Below, one piece after another: positions 16,358-22,619 of a stretch of 23,489 bases of DNA; positions within the stretch are counted from its first letter, which is position 1, and every line of letters begins with the position of its first letter. Origin of the DNA: JACRIK01 sp040753835 (GTDB lineage: Bacteria; Planctomycetota; MHYJ01; JACQXL01); the NCBI GenBank assembly GCA_040753835.1, contig JBFMDM010000020.1:1-23489 (forward strand), read 5' to 3'. The notes beneath the pieces are model-generated. The model saw nothing but the letters and a program-made list of their open reading frames with translations, was not told the origin of the DNA and ran no database searches. A program made the position numbers and the translations under genes.

Positions 16358-16530
16358 GGGGGATTGGTATTATCTGTGCCAGTAGGCATTATCCATTCTC
16401 TGGGGAGTCATCATCCCTTGTGCCAGGGGTCATCATCCTCTGTGCCGGGGGTCATCATCTCGTCCGCCGGGGGGCAAGATACAGTCCGTGAGGGGGTAAG
16501 AACCCTTCTGCCAAGGGGTGAGTAAGGGAG
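16358..16530. repeat. Degenerate ~22-bp tandem array
   Basis: Runs of GGGG recur at about 16402, 16426, 16448, 16471, 16493 and 16515, that is every 22-24 bases. Three units carry GGGGTCATCATC or GGGGAGTCATCATC and several end in TGTGCC-like sequence. Units have diverged and contain indels, unlike the 21-bp array. The stretch 16310-16574 holds no other supported feature except the inverted repeat at its right end. Confidence 0.6.
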
Positions 16531-16544
16531 CGGGAGTTAACAAG

Positions 16545-16571
16545 TTGAGTAAGGCGTCCCTCGAATTCCGC
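16545..16571 (+). repeat. Left 27-bp inverted repeat bounding the RCC1 gene
   Basis: This segment (TTGAGTAAGGCGTCCC, then CGAATTCCGC) matches the reverse complement of 17749-17774 with about three differences. It ends three bases before the stop codon of the RCC1 gene. Its core, CGTCCC followed by CGAATT, resembles REP sequences linked with REP-associated tyrosine transposases. Confidence 0.7.
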
Positions 16572-16574
16572 AGA

Positions 16575-17729
16575 CTACCTGATTACTTGTTTTAGTTTAA
16601 CAGATTTGGTTTTAGTATCTTCTTCTACCTTCCAAACCGTGCCGTCTCTTTTCAGGATGTAACACCCACCCAAAGTGGTAGATTTTACATCAGTTATCCC
16701 AGTCACCTGTTCTATGTGTAATATATCCGTCTTGTTTTCTTCTACTGGAACCTGGTAATAAAATCTCCAGACCGTGCCATCTTTTTTGACGACTACCGGA
16801 CGTGTTTGGAATCCGACATCAACTGTCATTACGTCGTTTAACCCCGGTACTTTAATAGGTGGGTATTGTTCAATCAAATAGCCCGGGTCCGTATCAAGGA
16901 GGAAAAATGCCCAACCGGTCCCCCAGGCCCAGACCGAACCGTTCTTTTGAATGGCAACAAAACAACCAAAACCAGCGGAAATATATGATATATCATTTAG
17001 CCGAGGCAGTTGGATCAGGATTAATTTATACATCTTCTTTTTTTCCAGTTCCGGTCTGATACACCATACCCAGACAGCGCCGTCATCTTTTAATGCAAAT
17101 CCATAAACACCATTGGTAGCGATGGATACAACATCAGTTAAACCTGGAATCTGAATGGGTTTTGAAGTGTAACGTTCGCCCGTATCTTTTTTTAATGGGA
17201 TAACGCCGCTACTATATGCGCCCCAGACCCAAACCGAGCCGTCATTTTTGAGCGCCATGCAAAACAAAGAATCTGCCACAACCTGCCTTATGTTATTAAG
17301 GCCGTTTACCTGAACCGGAACCGCGCTATAACTTTTTGTTTTATTCGTTCGGCGTGCTGGTATTGTCTCGTTGCCCAATTGTCCGAATGAGTTATCACCC
17401 CAGGCCCAAACCGTGCCGTCATTCTTGAGCGCCAGGTTAACCCCCATACTCATATTACCACTTACGGCTGTAATCCCTGATAAATATCCTTTTCCTTCAG
17501 GAGCAACAACCTGGTTTGGATAGTATATATCGTAGGTTATGGGTATTTTATCACCGGCGCCTCTTTGACCGCGGTGGTTAAAGCCGCCAAACGCCCAGAC
17601 CGTCCCATCATTTTTGATGGCAAGTTCACCATCTATGGAAATAATATCAGATAAGGGCTTCTTACACCCTTGGCCAAAAGCAAGGAAACTTAGTAAAACA
17701 ACTGTTATTAAAAATATTCTTCGCAACAT
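16575..17729 (-). CDS. RCC1-repeat (seven-bladed propeller-like) exported protein
   Basis: With the ATG at 17729 the product has 384 residues. It begins with an export signal (MLRRIFLITVVLLSFLAFGQGCKK); the cysteine could be a lipid anchor, although the lipobox is imperfect. The rest is a run of RCC1/BNR-type repeats of about 50 residues, each with a version of ALKNDGTVWAWGDNSFGQLG, which together form a beta-propeller. The frame is open to 17798, but AGGA lies 6 bases before ATG 17729, and the upstream codons run through an inverted repeat, so the shorter start is better. Surface or periplasmic location is likely; binding partner unknown. The gene is neatly enclosed by inverted repeats. Confidence 0.85.
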   Translation of the reverse strand: MLRRIFLITVVLLSFLAFGQGCKKPLSDIISIDGELAIKNDGTVWAFGGFNHRGQRGAGDKIPITYDIYYPNQVVAPEGKGYLSGITAVSGNMSMGVNLALKNDGTVWAWGDNSFGQLGNETIPARRTNKTKSYSAVPVQVNGLNNIRQVVADSLFCMALKNDGSVWVWGAYSSGVIPLKKDTGERYTSKPIQIPGLTDVVSIATNGVYGFALKDDGAVWVWCIRPELEKKKMYKLILIQLPRLNDISYISAGFGCFVAIQKNGSVWAWGTGWAFFLLDTDPGYLIEQYPPIKVPGLNDVMTVDVGFQTRPVVVKKDGTVWRFYYQVPVEENKTDILHIEQVTGITDVKSTTLGGCYILKRDGTVWKVEEDTKTKSVKLKQVIR

Positions 17730-17748
17730 TTGTTGTCCTATTTTATTT

Positions 17749-17774
17749 GCGAATTCGGGGGACGTCTTACTCAA
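17749..17774 (-). repeat. Right inverted repeat bounding the RCC1 gene
   Basis: GCGAATTCGGGGGACG followed by TCTTACTCAA is the inverted partner of 16545-16571. It lies 20 bases upstream of the chosen start codon. Confidence 0.7.
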
Positions 17775-17800
17775 TTCGCTCCGCTTAAAACGTTTCACCT

Positions 17801-17871
17801 GTCTGCGTCCCGAATGCTTTCGGGACAGGCAGGCGGTCTCTACGAGTTATCCAGCGTGGCACACGGTGCCA
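17801..17871. repeat. Two palindromes between the Nudix and RCC1 genes
   Basis: GTCCCGAA-TGCT-TTCGGGAC (17807-17826) with partly pairing outer CTGTC/CAGGCAGG flanks is a REP-like hairpin. It is followed by CTACGAGTTATCC, which resembles the sequence at 20073, and GTGGCAC-ACG-GTGCCAC (17855-17871). No T run follows, so neither is a clear intrinsic terminator. Confidence 0.6.
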
Positions 17872-17904
17872 CTCGGAGTCATGCTGCGCTTAGAGCATCT
17901 TTGC

Positions 17905-18582
17905 CTACGGATTACATATAAATTCCTTAAACACAATCTGCGACCAGGTTTCCAACAGGTCAAAGTGGGTTTGAATTTCGCTGACGCCGGTAAATCTGCC
18001 GACCATCAGGTCCTTTTCCAGCACGCAGACGCCGGAGGCGTCTTCAACCAGGACCTGATAAACCAGGCCTAAATGCACCTGCCCTACCGAATTGCTATCG
18101 TCATTGAGGAATCCGGCCAGTTTATACTTGTATTTGGTCTTGACGTCTAATTCCTCGTGCAGTTCGCGCTCCAGGCCGCTGATAATAATGTCAGGAACCG
18201 ATACGCCGTCTAAATAAGTAACGGGACTCGCCCCGTTAGAAGTCCGCTGCCCTACCGGGTCAGCGGCAGGCGCCTCGGGCGCCTTACTTCTAACGGGGTT
18301 AATGTGTCCGCCTATTCCGATGGAGTATTTGTTGTGCAAGCGCTTTTCGGTCTGGCCGCTCAGGCGCTGGACCAGGAATATTTTTCCGTCACTTCCGGTT
18401 ATGACCATATACGGGATTATCTGCTTGAGGGCCGGATTGTTTTCGGCATCCGGGCGGTCTATGAAGCAGGCGAACTTGTGAATATTCTGCAACAGCCCGT
18501 CAATGCCTTCACTGTGGAATCCATACGGAATCTCTTTACCGTCAAGGAGTTTACTGCGTTCAACGACAAGAACTCTTTCCAC
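17905..18582 (-). CDS. Nudix-type hydrolase with a palindromic insertion in the Nudix box
   Basis: A 225-residue protein resembling the COG4112 group of predicted phosphoesterases in the MutT/Nudix superfamily. Residues ~70-95 (MVITGSDGKIFLVQRLSG, YSIGIGGHINP) lead into the Nudix box, whose second half is SGLERELHEELDVK near 144-157. Between GGHINP and that helix lie some 25 unusual residues (VRSKAPEAPAADPVGQRTSN) encoded by a nested palindrome (18220-18298). The catalytic REL-EEL part is intact, so activity may survive. The start is GTG at 18582 with GGGAG about 9 bases upstream. It lies 100 bases downstream of the HD-GYP-like gene on the same strand. Confidence 0.8.
   Translation of the reverse strand: MERVLVVERSKLLDGKEIPYGFHSEGIDGLLQNIHKFACFIDRPDAENNPALKQIIPYMVITGSDGKIFLVQRLSGQTEKRLHNKYSIGIGGHINPVRSKAPEAPAADPVGQRTSNGASPVTYLDGVSVPDIIISGLERELHEELDVKTKYKYKLAGFLNDDSNSVGQVHLGLVYQVLVEDASGVCVLEKDLMVGRFTGVSEIQTHFDLLETWSQIVFKEFICNP
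18220..18298. repeat. Nested palindromic element inside the Nudix gene
   Basis: CCCCGTTAGAAGT (18231-18243) and ACTTCTAACGGGG (18286-18298) are perfect 13-bp inverted repeats. Inside are CCGCTG/CAGCGG (18244-18266) and GGCGCC-TCG-GGCGCC (18269-18283). AACGGG/CCCGTT (18220-18237) overlaps the left arm. The whole stretch is translated in frame. Confidence 0.85.
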
Positions 18583-18608
18583 CCTCTTTATCTCCCTCTT
18601 CTAATAAT

Positions 18609-18646
18609 GAATCTGGGGACACAAACAAGTTTGTGTCCCCAGATTC
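18609..18646. repeat. Perfect 18-bp inverted repeat (REP-like)
   Basis: GAATCTGGGGACACAAAC, two bases, then its exact reverse complement. It lies in the 100-base gap between the HD-GYP-like and Nudix genes. The CTGGGGACAC core is typical of REP palindromes mobilised by REP-associated transposases. It could also stop transcription, though no T run follows on the minus strand. Confidence 0.85.
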
Positions 18647-18682
18647 AGAAAAGATTGCTTATCAACTTATCAACTTATTTAC

Positions 18683-20068
18683 TTATCTACTGGGGTTTCC
18701 CCGACCCAAAGCATCTTCGCGTGTCAGGGTGCCGGATACATATAAACTTGGCGTGTTTAACAGGTCAACCGTCCGCAACACTGCCAGTTTACCCTCGGAC
18801 CTGCCCGCCGAAGCCTCGGCGCAGGCGGGTGCGTAAAGCACGTTCACCACCGGACGCAGAGGGAAATTATCATTGGCCCGCACCACCTCGGCTATCTCCT
18901 GGGTATTAAGCAGGACGAAGGTCCCGACCGGATAGATGCCGACCTGCCTGATGAGTATCTTCAGTGCCTTGCGGGCAAAGTCCGTGTCAGCGGTTTCCAC
19001 CAGTTCGCGCAGCGCGGCCTGGGCCGTCTTGGTCTTCCGGTTCGGGCGGTAATGGGTCAGGGACTCAAATTTGTCCGCCACCATCATTATCTGGGCGTAT
19101 TCGTGGACCCAGCCAGAGGCGAGGCTCGCCCCGAAGGGCGGCGCGCCGCTGTTGCTGCTGTCCTTCGCCACTCCGTAGCTGCGGAACAGCGGAGGGTGGT
19201 GGTAGTTCTCGTGATACTGCCTGCAGACCTCCAGTATCACCGCGGGTAACAGAGGCACCTGCCTGAGGAGTTGCAGCCCTGACTTGATATAGTTGCGGAT
19301 GACCTCATTGCTTGCCGGTTTCCTCTGTTCCTCGTCATCAACGATATTGAGCAGTTCGCGCATTGTTACGTCGTGCAGAAAGGCGGTCAGCCCCAGTTCC
19401 TCCAACTGGTTCTGGTTGTATCCCAGGCCGGAGCCGATGGAGAGCGAGAAGAGCACCACATTAATCTGGTGCGAGATGAAATAGTCCGGCTTGGGCTGGC
19501 GATAGGCGAAACCGACCAAGACCGGCTGGTTGCCGGCGATGAACGAGACCGTATCCTTGATGAGTTGAATCAGTTCACGGATGTCAATCCGGTTCGGGGT
19601 ATTGGCGTTGATATGGCCAATCACCTCCTGATTGGCTGAGTATAACCGGTCGTATAACGCCGAGGCGGCCTGCTCTATCTTGTCGTCCTGCCTGGCGACC
19701 TCGGCGATATTGAGTTTGGCGTCATCGGGTGCGCCCGCCCCGGCTGGGGCGATATTACGGAATGATATTTCTTCCCTAGGCGCGCCGACCTGCCCGCCTG
19801 CCTGCCGGTCAGGCAGGTCCGTCAGGCGGGTGGCATCGCCCTTTGGCCTGGCATCAGCGGCCGGATATTTGACCGTGTCCGAAGGCGGGTTCTCAACGGT
19901 ATTGTTAATCCTGACTAACCTGGCTGAAGGAACTTCAGGCGGTTTAAGGTGTCCGGGATGATGCTGTGATTCTTTATCCGGTGAAGATGGCTTCTTGTGC
20001 TTGCCCTCTTTCTTCGGGTCTTCGTCCGGTTCCTTCCATAACTTGGAGATATCCGAAAACTTTACCAT
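18683..20068 (-). CDS. HD-domain protein, degenerate HD-GYP-like
   Basis: The 461-residue protein has a disordered, proline- and charge-rich first ~115 residues. A helical region follows, then an HD-type domain: H200 in ISHQINVVLFSLSIG, HD at 232-233 (FLHDVTM), a QYHENYHH segment near 284-291 where HD-GYP proteins have HHE…GYP, and YAQIMMVADKFESLTHYRPNR near 324-344, closely like the HD-GYP ARIIAVADVYDALTxxRPYR helix. The HDxGK lysine and the GYP triplet are missing, so it may bind rather than cleave cyclic di-GMP. The C-terminal ~110 residues resemble the post-HD beta region (GTFVLLNTQEIAEVV). Three palindromic elements lie within the coding sequence. No good ribosome site precedes the ATG at 20068. 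Confidence 0.75.
   Translation of the reverse strand: MVKFSDISKLWKEPDEDPKKEGKHKKPSSPDKESQHHPGHLKPPEVPSARLVRINNTVENPPSDTVKYPAADARPKGDATRLTDLPDRQAGGQVGAPREEISFRNIAPAGAGAPDDAKLNIAEVARQDDKIEQAASALYDRLYSANQEVIGHINANTPNRIDIRELIQLIKDTVSFIAGNQPVLVGFAYRQPKPDYFISHQINVVLFSLSIGSGLGYNQNQLEELGLTAFLHDVTMRELLNIVDDEEQRKPASNEVIRNYIKSGLQLLRQVPLLPAVILEVCRQYHENYHHPPLFRSYGVAKDSSNSGAPPFGASLASGWVHEYAQIMMVADKFESLTHYRPNRKTKTAQAALRELVETADTDFARKALKILIRQVGIYPVGTFVLLNTQEIAEVVRANDNFPLRPVVNVLYAPACAEASAGRSEGKLAVLRTVDLLNTPSLYVSGTLTREDALGRGNPSR
18801..18830. repeat. Palindromic element inside the HD gene, copy 1
   Basis: CCCGCC (18804-18809) pairs with GGCGGG (18824-18829) around GCCGA-AGCC-TCGGC. It encodes ACAEASAGR in frame within the HD-GYP-like protein. 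Confidence 0.7.
19118..19147. repeat. Palindromic element inside the HD gene, copy 2
   Basis: GGCGAG-G-CTCGCC (19118-19130) is followed by CCGAAGGGCGG and the palindrome GGCGCGCC (19140-19147). It encodes GAPPFGASLASG in frame, between the HENYHH segment and the VADKFESL helix of the HD domain. Confidence 0.6.
19793..19830. repeat. Palindromic element inside the HD gene, copy 3
   Basis: CCCGCCTG (19793-19800) pairs with CAGGCGGG (19823-19830), enclosing CCTGCC/GGCAGG (19801-19806, 19812-19817). It encodes TDLPDRQAGGQ in the disordered N-terminal part. Confidence 0.7.
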
Positions 20069-20072
20069 AGCA

Positions 20073-20179
20073 CTACGAATTATCCAGCCGAAGGCGGATC
20101 CGCCTATGGCGGACGAACCACTACGAATTACGAATTTTCTAATTACGAACTCCGCAGAGACCGCGAAGCGAATTCGTAG
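20073..20179. repeat. Compound repeat between the zinc-ribbon and HD genes
   Basis: CTACGAATTATCCAGCC (20073-20089) leads into GGATCCGCC-TAT-GGCGGAC. Then comes a copy of the CTACGAATTACGAATT element (20121-20149), and the segment ends with ATTCGTAG (20172-20179), the complement of its start. It is a bounded inverted-repeat module of about 107 bases. No gene is seen in it. Confidence 0.65.
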
Positions 20180-20212
20180 GGCCTTGTTCTACACGCTATA
20201 CGCTCTACGTTT

Positions 20213-20959
20213 CTATTTGCCGTTTGGGGTACTAACCGGCTCAATATACAGAATCCTCATACAGGATTTGCAGCAGACCATCTCCTTCTTTTTCATCAGT
20301 TCATTGACCTGCTGGGGCGGGACATCCATATGGCATCCCTGGCAAGTATAGGCGCCCTTGTAGGGCTCAATCACGCAGGCCAGCGCGGTCCGGTCGGCCT
20401 TGCTGCTGAGAATCTTCTCGTATCTGCCCAGCGCTTCAGAATCCATCTGGCAGACGTTCTTCTGCCTTTCGGACGAGGCAACCTCTATCTCGGTCTTGAT
20501 GCGGCCGACCTCCTCGCTCACCTGGGCCGACAGGGCGTCAAGTTTGCCCATCTCCTCTTTTATCAACGCCTCAACCTCCTTGATTTCCTTCTGGACGGTC
20601 TCGTTCTGGTTGAACAGGTTGAGAATCACGTCCTCTATCACGTCGTTGTCCGCCTTGGCCGACTTGATTTCGCCGGTGAGCGCCGAATATTCCTTGTTGG
20701 TCTTGACCGTATTCAACTGGGTGTTCAATTTGTTTACCCTCTCCTCGTTGGACTTGAGTTCCAGGTCCTTTTTGTCTATCTCAATCTTCACCTGTTTGGC
20801 TTTTTGCTTGACCTCTTCAAGCCGCTGCTGCAATGCGGCGATATTCGCTTTTGTGGAATCAAGCCCGGCCGACTTGTCCGCGCATAATTTATTGAGCGAC
20901 CATATCTTTACGTCTATCGCCTGCAGTTCCTTCAGTTTCTCAATAATCTGGTTATTCAT
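20213..20959 (-). CDS. Coiled-coil protein with C4 zinc ribbon (DUF164/CdsZ type)
   Basis: A 248-residue protein with a long antiparallel coiled coil (residues ~1-180, rich in K/E heptads such as LQQRLEEVKQKAKQVKIEIDKK) and the conserved turn KTNKEYSALTGEI in the middle. It ends in a C4 zinc ribbon: YTCQGC, then VCCKSC about 25 residues later. The family is widespread and often described as nucleic-acid binding; a precise role is not settled. The frame extends to 20995, but ATG 20959 has AAGGTG 7 bases upstream and starts one base after the rpoD stop codon, so translation is probably coupled to rpoD. Confidence 0.9.
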   Translation of the reverse strand: MNNQIIEKLKELQAIDVKIWSLNKLCADKSAGLDSTKANIAALQQRLEEVKQKAKQVKIEIDKKDLELKSNEERVNKLNTQLNTVKTNKEYSALTGEIKSAKADNDVIEDVILNLFNQNETVQKEIKEVEALIKEEMGKLDALSAQVSEEVGRIKTEIEVASSERQKNVCQMDSEALGRYEKILSSKADRTALACVIEPYKGAYTCQGCHMDVPPQQVNELMKKKEMVCCKSCMRILYIEPVSTPNGK

Positions 20960-20960
20960 T

Positions 20961-22613
20961 TTACACCTTCTTAACTCCTTCCATAAAGCTCTCAAGTTTT
21001 CTGATTCTTGTCGGATGTTGCAATTTTCTCAGGGCTTTCTCCTCTATCTGTCGGACCCGTTCGCGGGTAACCTTGAATATCTTGCCCACCTCTTCAAGGG
21101 TGCAGGAATAACCGGCGCCGATGCCGAAGCGGAGTTTAACGATTTCCCGTTCCCGGAACGGCAGGGTCTTGAGAATGGCGTCCAGTTTTTCCTTGAGCAT
21201 CTCGTGGGTGGCCAGTTTGACCGGCGACTGGACCGAGGTGTCCTCAATGAAGTCGCTGAATTCGGTGTCCTCGCCGGTCTTGACCGGCCGGTCAATGGAG
21301 ACCGGCTGTTTGATGATGCGGTAAATCCGCTTGGCCTCGTCCAGCGGCACGTCCGAGAGTTGGGCGATTTCCTCAATGGAGGGTTTGCGGCCCTTGTTCT
21401 GCATAATCTCCTTGGCCGCGGCCTTGAGCCGGCGCATCGTCTCCACCATATGGACCGGAATCCTGATGGTGCGCGACTGGTCGGCGATTGAACGGGTGAT
21501 GGCCTGGCGAATCCACCAGGTGGCGTAGGTGGAAAACCTGTAGCCGCGGGTGTAATCGTACTTTTCCACGGCACGCATCAGGCCGGTGTTGCCTTCCTGG
21601 ACCAGGTCAAGGAAACTCATCCCGCGGTTGCGGTATTGCTTGGCGATGCTCACGACCAGGCGGAGGTTGCTGGCCGATAGTTTGCGCTTGTATTTTTCGT
21701 ATTCGTTGTAACGGCGCTCCAGTTCCTTGACCCGGTTGCGCAGGGAGTTCAGGTCCTCCATCAGGAGCAGTTTCCAGTCCGCGAACTTGTTCTCCAGTTC
21801 CTTTAACTTCAGTCGGTTGGCCGCGGTCTTCTTCAGGGTCAACCGGTCCTTGTCCGCCTGGTTCCACTGCCTGCAGAGTTCCTTCAGGCGGGTGGCAATC
21901 GGCTTGATTCTGCGCACCTGGATATTGAGCGATTCCAGGATGCCCACCCATTTTCGCTGGCGGGCGGCGATTTTGCGGTTTATCTTTTCCCTAACCTTGA
22001 GCGGCATGCGGTTGCCGGCCACCGCGGAATACTCCTCCTTGCTCTTGTTAAGCAGGCGCTTGAGTTGCATTATAATCCGGGGCAGGCGGACAAAGGTCTT
22101 GCGCTTGGAAAGGTCTATCTCGCTGTCGCCCCGCAGGGTCCGGTCCAGGGCGATGTTGCCGTTGCGCACGTCTTCCAAAAGATTGATGGCCTCAAGGACC
22201 GAGACCGGCGACTCCTCCACCTTCTCGCGGAAACGGTGCCGGGCCTGCTCTATCTTCTTGGCCAAATGCAGTTCCTCAATCCGCGAGAGCAGAGGAATCT
22301 CGCCCATCTGCTTGAGATACATCCGCACCGGGTCGTCGGTCTTCTCCACCTCTTCGGCCGGCTTGAGTTCTACTTCCTCTTCGGCCTCTTCCTTTTCGGC
22401 CTCGGCGTCCTCCCTTGGCACCTCGTCGGTTACCGATGGCTCCTCGTCAACCAGTTCAATGCCCGCGTCCGAGAGCCGGACCAGCAATTTGTCCAGGTCC
22501 TCAGGCGAGACCATATCCGGCGGGATTATCTTATTGAGTTCGTCGTATGTAAGGCGTCCTTTACGTTTCCCCTGTGATATCAGGATGTTTAATGCGTTCT
22601 TTATATTTTTCAT
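20961..22613 (-). CDS. rpoD: RNA polymerase primary sigma factor (sigma70)
   Basis: The 550-residue protein is the housekeeping sigma factor. Region 1.1 is seen at 1-58 and is followed by an acidic linker (EDAEAEKEEAEEEVELK). Region 1.2 is DPVRMYLKQMGEIPLLSRIEE (94-114). A helical non-conserved region of about 180 residues precedes region 2 (SASNLRLVVSIAKQY, LDLVQEGNTGLMRAVEKYDY, FSTYATWWIRQAITR, 313-374). Region 3 is around 385-455 and region 4 at 475-545 with the HTH TLEEVGKIFKVTRERVRQIE. Six bases separate it from dnaG, a classical macromolecular-synthesis order. There is no strong ribosome site, consistent with coupling to the upstream gene. Confidence 0.97.
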   Translation of the reverse strand: MKNIKNALNILISQGKRKGRLTYDELNKIIPPDMVSPEDLDKLLVRLSDAGIELVDEEPSVTDEVPREDAEAEKEEAEEEVELKPAEEVEKTDDPVRMYLKQMGEIPLLSRIEELHLAKKIEQARHRFREKVEESPVSVLEAINLLEDVRNGNIALDRTLRGDSEIDLSKRKTFVRLPRIIMQLKRLLNKSKEEYSAVAGNRMPLKVREKINRKIAARQRKWVGILESLNIQVRRIKPIATRLKELCRQWNQADKDRLTLKKTAANRLKLKELENKFADWKLLLMEDLNSLRNRVKELERRYNEYEKYKRKLSASNLRLVVSIAKQYRNRGMSFLDLVQEGNTGLMRAVEKYDYTRGYRFSTYATWWIRQAITRSIADQSRTIRIPVHMVETMRRLKAAAKEIMQNKGRKPSIEEIAQLSDVPLDEAKRIYRIIKQPVSIDRPVKTGEDTEFSDFIEDTSVQSPVKLATHEMLKEKLDAILKTLPFREREIVKLRFGIGAGYSCTLEEVGKIFKVTRERVRQIEEKALRKLQHPTRIRKLESFMEGVKKV

Positions 22614-22619
22614 TATTTG

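Noticed and set aside
20400..21491. Long plus-strand frame antisense to rpoD and the zinc-ribbon gene
   Set aside because: It lies opposite well-conserved genes, has no family resemblance and reflects codon bias of the real genes. The same holds for 21727-22788 (+), 4565-5449 (-) and 2638-3453 (-).
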